Shown here: positions 41,230 to 49,910 of the stretch, piece by piece
How the letters are laid out: each line of letters opens with the position of its first letter
Position numbering within the stretch: the stretch's first letter is position 1
Assembly (NCBI GenBank): GCA_022241605.1
Contig: JAKOMQ010000011.1
Span: 1 to 64,000 of the forward strand
Length of the DNA: 64,000 bases
Reading direction: 5' to 3'
Origin: Aquimonas sp.
GTDB taxonomy: Bacteria; Pseudomonadota; Gammaproteobacteria; Xanthomonadales; Xanthomonadaceae
Notes under the pieces: generated by a model
The model's input: the letters and a program-made list of their open reading frames with translations, nothing else
What the model was told of the DNA's origin: nothing
Database searches by the model: none
Made by a program: the position numbers and the translations under genes

Positions 41230-43221
41230 ATGAACCACGATGCCAGCCCACTTCCCTATGGCGACGAAGATTTCGACGTCGAGGACAGCAATCGCTCGCG
41301 CAACATGCATTTCGCCGATGTGCTTGCGGCCAACCGCAGCCGACGCGCGGTTCTCAAGGGCGGCCTCGCCGCCGCGGTAAGCGGCCTGCTGGTGTCGCCG
41401 CTGGCCGCGGCCAGGACCGAGCGCTTCTTCGCCGATGCAGGCAAGAACATTCCCCTGCCCTTGCCCCGGCGCCCCGGCTTCCAGGCGGTGGCCGTGAACC
41501 GTCTTGACGCTGTGACCGTGCCGCCCGGCTACACGGCACGAACGGCCTTTGCATGGGGCGAGGGGATTTTCCCGGATTCGCCGGCGTACCTGCCTGACGG
41601 CAGCAACACCGGGGCCGACCAGGAGAAGCTGATCGGCCAGAATCACGACGGAATGCACTACTTCCCGCTGGGCATTTCGGTGGCTGAGCGCAACCGTCGC
41701 GCCATCCTTGCGATGAACCACGAATACATCGAACAGACCGAGCTGCACCCGAACGGCCAGCAGCTGGTCGACGGCAAGCGCCTGCCTGATGACGTGCGCA
41801 AGGAAATCGCGGCGCATGGCGTCAGCGTGTTCGAAATCACCCGCCAGCCCAACGGCAGGTGGGAGATCGTGCGCAACAGCAAGTACAACCGCCGGGTCAC
41901 CGCCAACACCACCTGCGAGGTGTCCGGTCCGGTGCGCGGCAGTGCCCATCTCATCACCAAGTTCAGCCCGGACGGCACACGCACCCGCGGCACCATCAAC
42001 AACTGCGCGCACGGCTATACACCCTGGGGCACCTACCTCACCTGCGAGGAAAACTGGGCCGGCTACTTCGTCAATCGTGGCCAGCGCCCGCGCGAGCAGA
42101 CCCGCTACGGCGTGCCGACCGCCAACAGCCGCTACCGCTGGGACACGGTAGAGGAGCGCTTCGACGCAACTGCCAAGGCCGACTCCGCTGCCGGCGACTT
42201 CCGCAACGAGCCCAACGGCCAGGGCTGGATCCTCGAGGTCGATCCGTACAACCCGGGCGTGATGCCGGTGAAGCGCACGGCCATGGGGCGATTCGCTCAT
42301 GAGGGCTGCGTGTTCGCCCCGGTCCAGGTCGGGCGTCCGATGGTGTTCTATTCCGGTGACGACGCCCAGAACGAATACATCTACAAGTTCGTCACCAAGG
42401 CCGTCTTCCTTCCCGCGCCGCTGCGCAACGACCGTAACGCGCTTGACCACGGCACCCTCTACGTGGCCCGGTTCGACGCCGACGGGAGCGGCGAGTGGCT
42501 GCCGCTGGATTTCAACGATGCTGGCTTCCGTGCCAAGGCAGCGGCCGCGGGCGTCAGCTTCGCGGACCAGGCGGACGTGCTGGTCAACACCCGTCTCGCC
42601 GCGGACGTCGCTGGCGCCACTCGCATGGACCGTCCAGAGTGGGGCGCGGTCGACCCGCGCGACGGTCAGGTCTACTTCACCCTGACCAACAACAGCCGCC
42701 GCAGCAGCGAGACAGCGGACGCCGCCAACCCGCGCGGCCCGAACCCGTTCGGGCACATCGTCCGCTGGCGTGAGGCCAAAGGCGACCACGCTTCCACGCG
42801 CTTCGATTGGGACCTGTTCCTGCTTTCGGGCACCGAGCAGGACAGCGCCAACCCGGCGGCCGGCCCCAACGCGAAGCTTGGGCCGGACGGTATCCACGCC
42901 AGCCCCGACGGCCTGTGGTTCGACGACGCCGGCCTGCTGTGGATCCAGACCGACATGTCGGGCAGCCAGCTGAGCTCCGGCCCCTTCGGCAACAACCAGA
43001 TGCTGGCGGTCAACACCGAAACCGGCGATATCCGCAGGTTCCTGGTCGGCCCTCCGGGCTGCGAGGTCACCGGCGTCGTGGCCACCCCCGACCTGCGCAC
43101 CCTGTTCGTCAACATCCAGCATCCCGCCGATGGCAGCCACTGGCCGGACGGCAACGGTGCGCGCCCTCGCTCCGCCACGGTGATCGTGACCAAGGACGAC
43201 GGTGGGATCATCGGCAGCTGA
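41230..43221 (+). CDS. phoX: PhoX-family (DUF839) phosphatase, Tat-exported
   Basis: The 663-residue protein has a Tat signal (SRRAVLKGGLAAAVSGLLVS, residues about 37-56). The PhoX/DUF839 body follows, with VNRLDAVTVPPGYTARTAFA, LAMNHEYIEQTEL, GTYLTCEENWAGYFVNRGQR, GRFAHEGCVFAPVQ and DDAGLLWIQTDMSGSQL, which contain the acidic and arginine residues that hold Fe and Ca ions in PhoX. Members are periplasmic or outer-surface phosphomonoesterases. GGAG precedes the ATG. It diverges from the acyl-CoA reductase and is closed by a strong terminator. Phosphatase activity is the family expectation, not shown here. Confidence 0.88.
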   Translation: MNHDASPLPYGDEDFDVEDSNRSRNMHFADVLAANRSRRAVLKGGLAAAVSGLLVSPLAAARTERFFADAGKNIPLPLPRRPGFQAVAVNRLDAVTVPPGYTARTAFAWGEGIFPDSPAYLPDGSNTGADQEKLIGQNHDGMHYFPLGISVAERNRRAILAMNHEYIEQTELHPNGQQLVDGKRLPDDVRKEIAAHGVSVFEITRQPNGRWEIVRNSKYNRRVTANTTCEVSGPVRGSAHLITKFSPDGTRTRGTINNCAHGYTPWGTYLTCEENWAGYFVNRGQRPREQTRYGVPTANSRYRWDTVEERFDATAKADSAAGDFRNEPNGQGWILEVDPYNPGVMPVKRTAMGRFAHEGCVFAPVQVGRPMVFYSGDDAQNEYIYKFVTKAVFLPAPLRNDRNALDHGTLYVARFDADGSGEWLPLDFNDAGFRAKAAAAGVSFADQADVLVNTRLAADVAGATRMDRPEWGAVDPRDGQVYFTLTNNSRRSSETADAANPRGPNPFGHIVRWREAKGDHASTRFDWDLFLLSGTEQDSANPAAGPNAKLGPDGIHASPDGLWFDDAGLLWIQTDMSGSQLSSGPFGNNQMLAVNTETGDIRRFLVGPPGCEVTGVVATPDLRTLFVNIQHPADGSHWPDGNGARPRSATVIVTKDDGGIIGS

Positions 43222-43226
43222 TCGCG

Positions 43227-43277
43227 AACGGGCGTGGAGGGAAGCGCGGGCGCTACCCTCCACGCCCGTTTTCGTTT
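43227..43277 (+). terminator. Rho-independent terminator after the PhoX gene
   Basis: A 15-bp perfect stem AACGGGCGTGGAGGG (43227-43241) with complement at 43256-43270 closes a 14-base loop and runs into TTCGTTT. It starts six bases after the stop codon. Confidence 0.9.
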
Positions 43278-43351
43278 GACCCCCGTCCGAGCCGCGTGCT
43301 ATCAAGCCGGCCTGTTCGTGCAGCCGCCATGCATCCGTTACGGGGATCCCG

Positions 43352-43609
43352 ATGAGTGACCTGAAGAGCCGTTTCGAAGACGCGTCCGCCGCCGTGAAGT
43401 CACTCACCGACCGGCCCGACAACGACACGCTGCTGCAGCTGTACGCGCTTTACAAGCAGGGAGCGGAAGGCGATGTCAGCGGTCCCAAGCCGGGGTTCTT
43501 CGATTTCGTGGGCACCGCGAAGTACGAAGCCTGGGCCAAGCTGGCCGGAACCCCGCAGGACCAAGCCATGGAGAAGTACATCGCCCTGGTCAACAAGCTC
43601 ACCGGCTGA
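43352..43609 (+). CDS. Acyl-CoA-binding protein (ACBP)
   Basis: The 85-residue protein is a complete ACBP: FEDASAAVKSLTDRPDNDTL, then the signature LYALYKQGAEGDVSG and KPGFFDFVGTAKYEAWAKLA, ending in a helix to LVNKLTG. It binds long-chain acyl-CoA in the cytoplasm with high affinity, buffering and delivering it to enzymes. ACBPs are common in eukaryotes and scattered in bacteria. It lies in the same neighbourhood as the acyl-CoA reductase and a TetR regulator, 47 bases before the latter, so the three probably share a lipid theme. Confidence 0.95.
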   Translation: MSDLKSRFEDASAAVKSLTDRPDNDTLLQLYALYKQGAEGDVSGPKPGFFDFVGTAKYEAWAKLAGTPQDQAMEKYIALVNKLTG

Positions 43610-43656
43610 GTGCGGTGCCGACGTGATTCGACACGCATCCGACTGCGGCGTGCCCC

Positions 43657-44286
43657 ATGGCGCGTGACACCCGCGAGCGCATCCTCGAGGCCAGCCTGAC
43701 GCTGTTCAATGCGCGTGGCGAGCCCAACGTCAGCACGAACCATATCGCCGATGAGCTGGAGATCAGCCCGGGCAACCTGTACTACCACTTCCGCAACAAG
43801 GACGACATCATCGAGCAGCTGTTCGCGCGCTTCGAGACGCGCATGGACAGCGCGCTCGGGCCCGCGCCGGAACGCCAGCCCACGCTCGAGGACATCTGGC
43901 TGCAGCTGCATGCCGTCTACGAGTGCATCTGGGACTACCGATTCATCTACCGTGACCTGGTCGACCTGACCAGCCGCAACCGCAAGCTGCGAATGCACTT
44001 CGCGCGGATCTTCAAGCGATCTTCCGACAACGCGGTGCAGATCATGCGCGGCTTGGTGCGCGCAGAGGTGATGCGCGCCAGCGCCGATGAGATCGAGGCG
44101 ACCGCCGGCAACATCCTGCTGATCGCAACCTTCTGGCTGAACTACAGCGCAGTGCGCGGCGAGCACGATGAGCGCGCCGCCATCAATCGCGGCATCCAGC
44201 AGGTGATGATGCTGATCGCGCCGTTCCTGCGCGACGCCGAGCGCCTGCATCTGCATCATCTGCTGCTGGCCTACAAGGACCAGTAA
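43657..44286 (+). CDS. TetR-family transcriptional regulator
   Basis: The 209-residue protein begins MARDTRERILEASLTLFNAR and has the TetR helix-turn-helix at about 25-50 (STNHIADELEISPGNLYYHF, then RNKDDIIEQLF). A long helical ligand-binding domain follows, with WDYRFIYRDLVDLTSRNRKL, typical of a subgroup near fatty-acid genes. It should bind a small molecule and release DNA. Targets could be the ACBP/PhoX/acyl-CoA reductase group, or less likely the RND pump 6 kb away. It follows ACBP in the same direction and is convergent with gspK. Confidence 0.9.
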   Translation: MARDTRERILEASLTLFNARGEPNVSTNHIADELEISPGNLYYHFRNKDDIIEQLFARFETRMDSALGPAPERQPTLEDIWLQLHAVYECIWDYRFIYRDLVDLTSRNRKLRMHFARIFKRSSDNAVQIMRGLVRAEVMRASADEIEATAGNILLIATFWLNYSAVRGEHDERAAINRGIQQVMMLIAPFLRDAERLHLHHLLLAYKDQ

Positions 44287-44293
44287 CCCTGCA

Positions 44294-45232
44294 TTACAGT
44301 CGCCCGCGACTGCGTGCGACCGCGGTCACGCCCTCCGGCGCGCGGCGCAGCAGGCTGCTGTAGGCAAAGGGCAGATCGTCGAGCAGGATGTCCGCCTCCA
44401 GCACGAACCATCCGGTCGATACGGACACTGCCGCAGCGGGCTCCAGCGGCGGCAGCCCCAGCCTCTCCAGCTCGCTCGACACTTCCCCAAGGTCCCGATA
44501 GCGGGCGTTGCCCTGCCGCCAGAGCAGCTCGGCCTGACGCTGGCTGATGCCCTCCTGCAGGCTCATCCACAGCTCCACGCTGGCGGTGTTGAGGTTGGTG
44601 GGAGTCGGTTCGGGCAGCGCGCATACGTGCGGCTGCAGCCGCCGCCAGGCGTCGGCATCCAGCCCGGGCAGCAGGCGCAGCTCCGAGACGTGAGCCATCG
44701 GCCGGTTGGCGGTGCGTCTAGGCGGCGAGAGGCCTGCGTGCTGGCCATCCTCGGCGCCACCGGGCGAGGCCTGCAGGTCTGCGTCAATCCAGTCCAGCGC
44801 TTGTGTCGCTACCAGTGGATTGACGCCGAGCACGCGCAGCAGACGCTCAAAACGCTCAAGCTCGCGAGTCTGCGGCTCACCCTCGCGCAACAGGCCATTG
44901 ACGTTGAAGCAGCCGCCGAGTTCGCGCAGGCGCCCACTGATGCGCCCGCCGGGAACATCGAGCGGCGGCAGCGGTTGCGCCCACAGGTCCTGCGCCGAAT
45001 CGACGTTCGGTTCCAGGCGTGCGTCCTCACGCAGGATCTGCGCAGCCCAGGCCTCCAATCCCAGCTGCAGCTGCCAGCTCTGTTCGGCGCGCAGCTGGTT
45101 GCGCGTACGCGCCTGCGCGAGCTCGCCCGTGTCCAGCAGGCTGAGCAGGATCAGGCTGGCGAGGGCAAGCACCAGCACCGCCACGATCAGGGCCACGCCG
45201 CGCTGGCGCCGAGCGCTTCCAGACTGCTTCAC
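44294..45232 (-). CDS. gspK: Type II secretion minor pseudopilin GspK (XpsK)
   Basis: The 312-residue protein has a short basic leader then RGVALIVAVLVLALASLILL, the prepilin-type start of GspK (cleavage before VALI). A large alpha domain follows, with LGGCFNVNGLLREGEPQTRE and LNTASVELWMSLQEGISQRQ, where K proteins bind calcium. GspK caps the pseudopilus tip with I and J. It is last in the leftward run gspG-H-I-J-K, overlapping gspJ by ATGA. No gspL, M, N or D follows; the next gene is the convergent TetR gene. Confidence 0.92.
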   Translation of the reverse strand: MKQSGSARRQRGVALIVAVLVLALASLILLSLLDTGELAQARTRNQLRAEQSWQLQLGLEAWAAQILREDARLEPNVDSAQDLWAQPLPPLDVPGGRISGRLRELGGCFNVNGLLREGEPQTRELERFERLLRVLGVNPLVATQALDWIDADLQASPGGAEDGQHAGLSPPRRTANRPMAHVSELRLLPGLDADAWRRLQPHVCALPEPTPTNLNTASVELWMSLQEGISQRQAELLWRQGNARYRDLGEVSSELERLGLPPLEPAAAVSVSTGWFVLEADILLDDLPFAYSSLLRRAPEGVTAVARSRGRL

Positions 45233-45855
45233 AGCGACCGCTCCGGATCAGGCAGCTCGACCAGCCGCCGCAGGCGGCCCAGGCCTTCGACCTCGAACTC
45301 GATCTCGATCGCTGCCGGTAGTGCCGGCGCCGCCACCGCGGGCGGCCAGGCATCGAAGCTGCGGCCTCCACGCAGCAGGAAGCGGAAGCGGATCGACTGC
45401 ACGCCCTGCAGCAGGCTTGAACGTTCGATCGGCGTCGCGGGCACCCGGTCCAGCACCGGCCAGCGCTCGCGCAGCAGCTGGTCCGACTCGCGTCGCCAGG
45501 CCAAGCGCTCGACCTCGGCGCGCGGCGCCTCCAGCAGGTTGGCATGACCATGTCGGCTCAGCTCCAGACTGGACACCCCGCCGACCAGGGCCGGCACCGT
45601 CGCACCGAAGCCATCGCGAACCGGCCGCCCGGCAGCGGCGCGTATGTCACGCTCCAGAAGCCCGATCGCCAGCTGCAGACGCGCCATCTGTTCCGCCTGT
45701 TCAGCCAGCTGGCCGCGCGCGCGCAGCACGCTGTCCAGCCCACCGTAGGCGAGCGCCGCCACCACCGCGAACAGTGCCACGGCCACCAGCACCTCGAACA
45801 GGGTGAAGCCGCGCGCCCTGCGCACGACTGCAGACAGGGCCTGCGGGCGCCTCAT
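45229..45855 (-). CDS. gspJ: Type II secretion minor pseudopilin GspJ (XpsJ)
   Basis: The 208-residue protein has the prepilin signature RGFTLFEVLVAVALFAVVAA (cleavage after G, F at +1, E at +5) followed by GLDSVLRARGQLAEQAEQMA and the C-terminal beta region with IRFRFLLRGGRSFDAWPPAV. GspJ forms the tip complex of the pseudopilus with GspI and GspK. Its start and stop overlap gspI and gspK by four bases each (ATGA), so the genes are translationally coupled. Confidence 0.92.
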   Translation of the reverse strand: MRRPQALSAVVRRARGFTLFEVLVAVALFAVVAALAYGGLDSVLRARGQLAEQAEQMARLQLAIGLLERDIRAAAGRPVRDGFGATVPALVGGVSSLELSRHGHANLLEAPRAEVERLAWRRESDQLLRERWPVLDRVPATPIERSSLLQGVQSIRFRFLLRGGRSFDAWPPAVAAPALPAAIEIEFEVEGLGRLRRLVELPDPERSL

Positions 45856-46262
45856 GGGCTCACGAACGCCGTCAGTCGCGCCACCGGCGCCGCTTCCTGT
45901 GCGGCGAGCGCGGAATCACCGCCACGATGCACGCTGATTTCGATGCGACGCAGGCGCTCGGCATCGGTGTCGCTGGTGTCCGCCGTCCAGCGCCAGCGCC
46001 CTGGCCCCATCTGCATCTCGCCCTGACGCCTGCCCACCGGCGGCGCGCCTTCGAGCCGGATTTCCGCGGCCACGGTGGCGGCTACCCACATCGCCAGGCT
46101 GCTGTCGCGATGGTGCGACAGCGCCTGCGCCTGCATTCCGGCCGTGCGCACCAGCGCCACCATCACCAGCGCCAGCACCAGCAGTGCGACGAGCACCTCC
46201 AACAGCGTGAAGCCGCGCTTCCGGTCGCGAGGGCTGTACGCATTCCGCAGATCAGCGCGCAT
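45852..46262 (-). CDS. gspI: Type II secretion minor pseudopilin GspI (XpsI)
   Basis: The 136-residue protein contains the prepilin peptidase site RGFTLLEVLVALLVLALVMV near its start and a short C-terminal domain with SSLAMWVAATVAAEIRLEGA and RWRWTADTSDTDAERLRRIE. The start at 46262 overlaps the end of gspH by a few bases; a longer frame to 46298 also exists but would lengthen the leader beyond that expected of prepilins. GspI starts assembly of the pseudopilus tip. Confidence 0.9.
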   Translation of the reverse strand: MRADLRNAYSPRDRKRGFTLLEVLVALLVLALVMVALVRTAGMQAQALSHHRDSSLAMWVAATVAAEIRLEGAPPVGRRQGEMQMGPGRWRWTADTSDTDAERLRRIEISVHRGGDSALAAQEAAPVARLTAFVSP

Positions 46263-46827
46263 CCTCGGCCTCCACGTCGAGACGGGCATCCATCGCACCG
46301 CGCAGCAGCCAGCGCCGCGTCACGTCAGCGCGGGCAAAACGCAGCAGGAACGGTGTCAACTCACCGCTGGAGAGGCAGACCAGCTGCGGCGCCTCGGGCC
46401 GCTCGGACGGCAGGCGCAGCGTCTCGTCGTCGCGCTCCAGGGTCATTTCGATGCCGGGCTCGAGGGCGCGCGTGCGCAAGGGCTCTCGCGCCGCTTCGGT
46501 GAGCGGATACCAGCGGTCAGGCCCTCGCCAGGCGAAGCCCACGCCGTCGGCTGACATGAAGACACCGACATCCCTCCCGGTGAGTTCGGCCTGCTCGCAG
46601 GCCAGCTGCAGCAGCCCCTGCAGGCGCCGCGCCTGCAGCTCCAGCGCCCGGTCCGAACTACCGCCGATCGACAGCACCAGGGCGGACACCAGCACACCCA
46701 GCACCACCACCACGACCAGAAGTTCGATCAAGCTGAATCCGCGAGCCTGGGTTGGACTCCTGCCCCGGGAGCCGGCGCTGCACACGGTCGAGTCGTCAGC
46801 GCCCGATGTCGGCCGCCGCACCCTCAC
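46252..46827 (-). CDS. gspH: Type II secretion minor pseudopilin GspH (XpsH)
   Basis: The 191-residue protein has the prepilin signature ARGFSLIELLVVVVVLGVLV (Gly, +1 Phe, +5 Glu) after a leader of about 29 residues, then LQARRLQGLLQLACEQAELT and the GspH beta region with GVGFAWRGPDRWYPLTEAAR. It sits between GspG and the tip complex. The start at 46827 overlaps the end of gspG by about 32 bases; a GTG two codons later is also possible. Confidence 0.9.
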   Translation of the reverse strand: MRVRRPTSGADDSTVCSAGSRGRSPTQARGFSLIELLVVVVVLGVLVSALVLSIGGSSDRALELQARRLQGLLQLACEQAELTGRDVGVFMSADGVGFAWRGPDRWYPLTEAAREPLRTRALEPGIEMTLERDDETLRLPSERPEAPQLVCLSSGELTPFLLRFARADVTRRWLLRGAMDARLDVEAEDAR

Positions 46828-47245
46828 CGCCCGGCGCGCGGTCCGCGCCCAGCGAGTAGAGGTCGAAATCGCCGCTTCGGCCGGGGCTCAGGTACACGTA
46901 ATCACTGCCCCAAGGGTCCTTGGGCAGCTCCTTGATGTAGCCGCCACTGCGCCAGTTGGGCGCCTCCGGACGCCCGGACGGGCGCTCAGCCAGGGCGCGC
47001 AGTCCCTGTTCGGTGCTGGGGTAGGCGAAGTTGTCCATCCGGTACAGATCCAGCGCGGTGCGCAGGGTCTGGATGTCCTGCTGGGCGCGGGTGATCCGCG
47101 CATCGTCCGGGTAGCTCATCAGCTGCGGCACCACCAGGGCGGCAAGGATGCCGAGGATGGTCACCACCACCAGGATCTCGATCAGGGTGAAGCCGCGCAT
47201 GCGCGCAGGGCGAGTCTGGACGGCGGCGCTTGGGGTGCGGATCAT
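46796..47245 (-). CDS. gspG: Type II secretion major pseudopilin GspG (XpsG)
   Basis: The 149-residue protein has the prepilin signature MRGFTLIEILVVVTILGILA and the GspG-specific pattern DDARITRAQQDIQTLRTALD, NFAYPSTEQGLRALAERPSG and YIKELPKDPWGSDYVYLSPG, with the calcium loop near the C-terminus. It is the main subunit of the pseudopilus that pushes proteins through the outer-membrane secretin. The start at 47245 is used because family leaders are short; an ATG at 47296 would lie in the region before bioA. It is first in the gspG-K operon. No gspE or gspF precedes it. Confidence 0.93.
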   Translation of the reverse strand: MIRTPSAAVQTRPARMRGFTLIEILVVVTILGILAALVVPQLMSYPDDARITRAQQDIQTLRTALDLYRMDNFAYPSTEQGLRALAERPSGRPEAPNWRSGGYIKELPKDPWGSDYVYLSPGRSGDFDLYSLGADRAPGGEGAAADIGR

Positions 47246-47313
47246 GTCGGGCTTGGCTTCGACCCGGTGGGTCGACCTGATGTTTGGCGAACGCATGCGA
47301 GTGTAGCAAAGCG

Positions 47314-48699
47314 ATGTCCACCTCCCCTGCCTCTGGCGCCGACTGGCTGCGCCGAGATCTCGACGTGCTCTGGCACCCCTGCACGCAAATGCGCGAGCAC
47401 CAGCATGGCCTGCTGCCGCTGGTGCCGATCGAACGCGGCGAAGGCGCCTGGCTGTACGACTTCGAGGGCCGCCGCTACCTGGACGCGGTGAGTTCGTGGT
47501 GGACCAATCTGTTCGGCCACGCCGAGCCGCGAATCGGCGCCGCGATCGCCCGCCAGGCCCAACAGCTGGAGCAGGTGATTCTGGCCGGCTTCGGCCATGC
47601 GCCGGCGATCGAGCTGGCCGAAGCCCTGCTGAGGCTGTCCCCGCGCGCCGAGGGCACGCCGCCGTTCACCAAGGTGTTCTACGCCGACAACGGATCAGCC
47701 GGGGTCGAGGTGGCGCTCAAGATGAGCTTCCACAGCCATCGCAACCGCGGCGACACACGCCGTACCCGCTTCATCGCCCTGTCCAACAGCTACCACGGTG
47801 AAACCCTTGGCGCGCTGGCGGTGTCCGACATACCGCTGTACCGCCGGGTCTACGCGCCGCTGCTGATCACGCCCGTATTCACGCCGTCGCCAGATGCCTG
47901 GGACGCGCAGCCCGGCGAGAGCGCGAAGGACTGCGCCGAGCGCGCGGCGCAGTCGCTGGACGCGCTGCTGCAGCGCGAGGGCGACACGGTGAGCGCCATG
48001 ATCATCGAACCGCTGGTGCAGTGCGCGGGCGGCATGCGCATGCACCATCCGCACTACCTGAAGCGCGCACGCGAGCTGTGCAGCCGCCACGGCGTACACC
48101 TGATTGCCGACGAGATCGCAGTCGGCTTCGGCCGCACCGGCACCCTGTTCGCCTGCGAGCAGGCAGGGATCGCGCCTGACCTGATGTGCGTCTCCAAGGG
48201 ACTCACCGGCGGCTTCCTGCCGCTGGCGGCGGTGCTGGCGCCGCAGCACGTCTACGACGACTTCCTGGACGATAGCCGCGAACGAGCCTTCCTCCACTCG
48301 CACAGCTACACGGGCAACCCGCTGGCCTGCGCCGCTGCGCGCGCCACACTGGGCATCTTCGACAGCGAGCCGGTGCTGGAGCGCAACCGCATTACATCCG
48401 CGCGCATGGCCGCGCTGGCGGCGCCGCTGGCAGCCCATCCCAACGTGGCCGAGGTGCGCCAGACCGGCATGATCCTCGCGATGGAGTTGGTCGCCGACAA
48501 AGCCACGCGTGCGCCGCTGCCGGCAAACCAGCGCGCGGGCCTGCGCGCGTATCGCCATGCGATGGAACAGGGCGTGGTGCTGCGCCCACTGGGCGACGTG
48601 CTCTACTGGATGCCGCCGTACTGCATCGACGAGGAAGGGCTTGACCAGCTGGCGCGGGTAACCGCATCCGCCCTCGCGAAGGCCGTTGAAGGCCTGTAG
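47314..48699 (+). CDS. bioA: Adenosylmethionine-8-amino-7-oxononanoate aminotransferase
   Basis: The 461-residue class III aminotransferase has BioA-specific segments: LWHPCTQMREHQ near the N-terminus, DAVSSWWTNLFGHAEPRI, FYADNGSAGVEVALKMSFHS, LIADEIAVGFGRTGTLFACE, and the PLP lysine in CVSKGLTGGFLPLAAVL. It transfers the amino group of S-adenosylmethionine to make 7,8-diaminopelargonate, the third-last step to biotin. ATG 47314 is preferred to one 30 bases earlier on family length. It diverges from gspG with 68 bases between starts. No other bio gene is nearby, but accA for malonyl-CoA synthesis follows. Confidence 0.94.
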   Translation: MSTSPASGADWLRRDLDVLWHPCTQMREHQHGLLPLVPIERGEGAWLYDFEGRRYLDAVSSWWTNLFGHAEPRIGAAIARQAQQLEQVILAGFGHAPAIELAEALLRLSPRAEGTPPFTKVFYADNGSAGVEVALKMSFHSHRNRGDTRRTRFIALSNSYHGETLGALAVSDIPLYRRVYAPLLITPVFTPSPDAWDAQPGESAKDCAERAAQSLDALLQREGDTVSAMIIEPLVQCAGGMRMHHPHYLKRARELCSRHGVHLIADEIAVGFGRTGTLFACEQAGIAPDLMCVSKGLTGGFLPLAAVLAPQHVYDDFLDDSRERAFLHSHSYTGNPLACAAARATLGIFDSEPVLERNRITSARMAALAAPLAAHPNVAEVRQTGMILAMELVADKATRAPLPANQRAGLRAYRHAMEQGVVLRPLGDVLYWMPPYCIDEEGLDQLARVTASALAKAVEGL

Positions 48700-48704
48700 G
48701 CCGT

Positions 48705-48735
48705 CGCACGTTGCAAGTTGCACGTTGCACACGAC
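48705..48735. repeat. Short tandem GTTGCA repeat between bioA and accA
   Basis: The sequence GTCGCACGTTGCAAGTTGCA then CGTTGCACACGAC contains three GTTGCA units in a row and a GCAACTTGCAACG palindromic core. It follows the bioA stop by about five bases. No gene is present here. Short oligomer repeats of this style recur between genes in Lysobacterales; no function is known. Confidence 0.5.
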
Positions 48736-48855
48736 TATGGGCACTGATGGCTCGCTGCGCGCGGCACACTGGCGGCGAGCGCCATACCCTTGGGCCCGGG
48801 AGCCCACTGCAGCGCCCGCTATACTCCCAGCCTTGACGCCGCAGACGAGCGCACC

Positions 48856-49815
48856 ATGAACCAGAACTTCCTTGACTTCGAGCAGCCCATCGCCGAACTG
48901 GAGGCCAAGATCACCGAGCTGCGACACGCCAGCCACGGCTCGGCCTTCAACATCGAGGAAGAAATCGGCAAGCTCCGGGAAAAGCTCAAGCTCCGGACGC
49001 AGGAGATCTTCCGCGACCTGACGCCCTGGCAGGTTGCACAACTGGCGCGACACCCGCTGCGGCCGTACACGCTCGACTACATCGGCCATATCTGCGAGGA
49101 GTTTGAAGAGCTGGCGGGCGATCGCGCCTATGCAGACGACGCCGCCCTGGTCTGCGGCATCGGCCGTATCGACGGCCGACCGGTGAGTATCATCGGCCAC
49201 CAGAAGGGCCGGGACACCAAGAGCAAGATCAAGCGCAACTTCGGCATGCCGCGACCCGAGGGCTACCGCAAGGCCCTGCGCATCATGAAACTGGCCGAAC
49301 GCTTCCGCCTGCCGCTGCTGACCTTCATCGACACCCCGGGCGCCTATCCGGGGGTTGGCGCGGAGGAACGCGGCCAGAGCGAGGCCATCGCCCGCAACCT
49401 GATCGAGATGGCCGAGCTGCGCATCCCGGTGATCTGCACCGTGATCGGCGAAGGCGGCTCCGGCGGCGCACTCGCGATCGGCGTCGGCGACCGCACGCTG
49501 ATGCTGGAGTACAGCACCTACTCCGTGATCTCGCCCGAGGGCTGCGCCTCGATCCTTTGGAAGTCCGCCGACAAGGCAAAAGACGCTGCCGAACAGATGG
49601 GCTTGACCGCACCGCGCCTGCAGGAGCACGGGCTGATCGACAAGATCATCAAGGAACCTCTGGGCGGCGCGCACCGGGACCCGGCCGAGGCGGCCAAGCG
49701 CGTCAAGACGGCCGTGCTATCCGAGCTCGATGGCCTCGAGCGGCTGGATACCGACACACTGCTGCAGCAGCGCTACGCACGCCTGCGGCGCTACGGCTCG
49801 CATCAGGCGGCCTGA
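48856..49815 (+). CDS. accA: Acetyl-CoA carboxylase carboxyltransferase subunit alpha
   Basis: The 319-residue protein covers the full AccA family: [20 protein letters not shown], the helical N-terminus, [40 protein letters not shown], the oxyanion segment [20 protein letters not shown] and [20 protein letters not shown]. With AccD it moves the carboxyl group from biotin to acetyl-CoA to give malonyl-CoA. ATG 48856 is the family start. A TATACT at 48820-48825 lies about 30 bases before it and is a probable -10. A terminator follows. Confidence 0.96.
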   Translation: MNQNFLDFEQPIAELEAKITELRHASHGSAFNIEEEIGKLREKLKLRTQEIFRDLTPWQVAQLARHPLRPYTLDYIGHICEEFEELAGDRAYADDAALVCGIGRIDGRPVSIIGHQKGRDTKSKIKRNFGMPRPEGYRKALRIMKLAERFRLPLLTFIDTPGAYPGVGAEERGQSEAIARNLIEMAELRIPVICTVIGEGGSGGALAIGVGDRTLMLEYSTYSVISPEGCASILWKSADKAKDAAEQMGLTAPRLQEHGLIDKIIKEPLGGAHRDPAEAAKRVKTAVLSELDGLERLDTDTLLQQRYARLRRYGSHQAA

Positions 49816-49858
49816 CGCCGGCGCCACGCCACGCGGGGCCCGCGCGCCCCAGACAGAC

Positions 49859-49884
49859 AAGGGCGACCCTCGGGTCGCCCTTTC
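49859..49884 (+). terminator. Rho-independent terminator after accA
   Basis: A stem AAGGGCGACC / GGTCGCCCTT with a four-base loop is followed by TCTGCTT. It lies 44 bases after the accA stop, between accA and the convergent HIT gene. Confidence 0.85.
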
Positions 49885-49910
49885 TGCTTCGGCATGGCGC
49901 GGCGGCACGG

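Noticed and set aside
41164-43428. Leftward frame of 754 codons opposite PhoX
   Set aside because: The PhoX protein has a Tat signal and family motifs on the other strand; this frame has none and arises from GC-rich codon bias.
47695-49674. Leftward frame of 659 codons opposite bioA and accA
   Set aside because: It spans two separate, strongly conserved genes on the plus strand, which a real gene would not.
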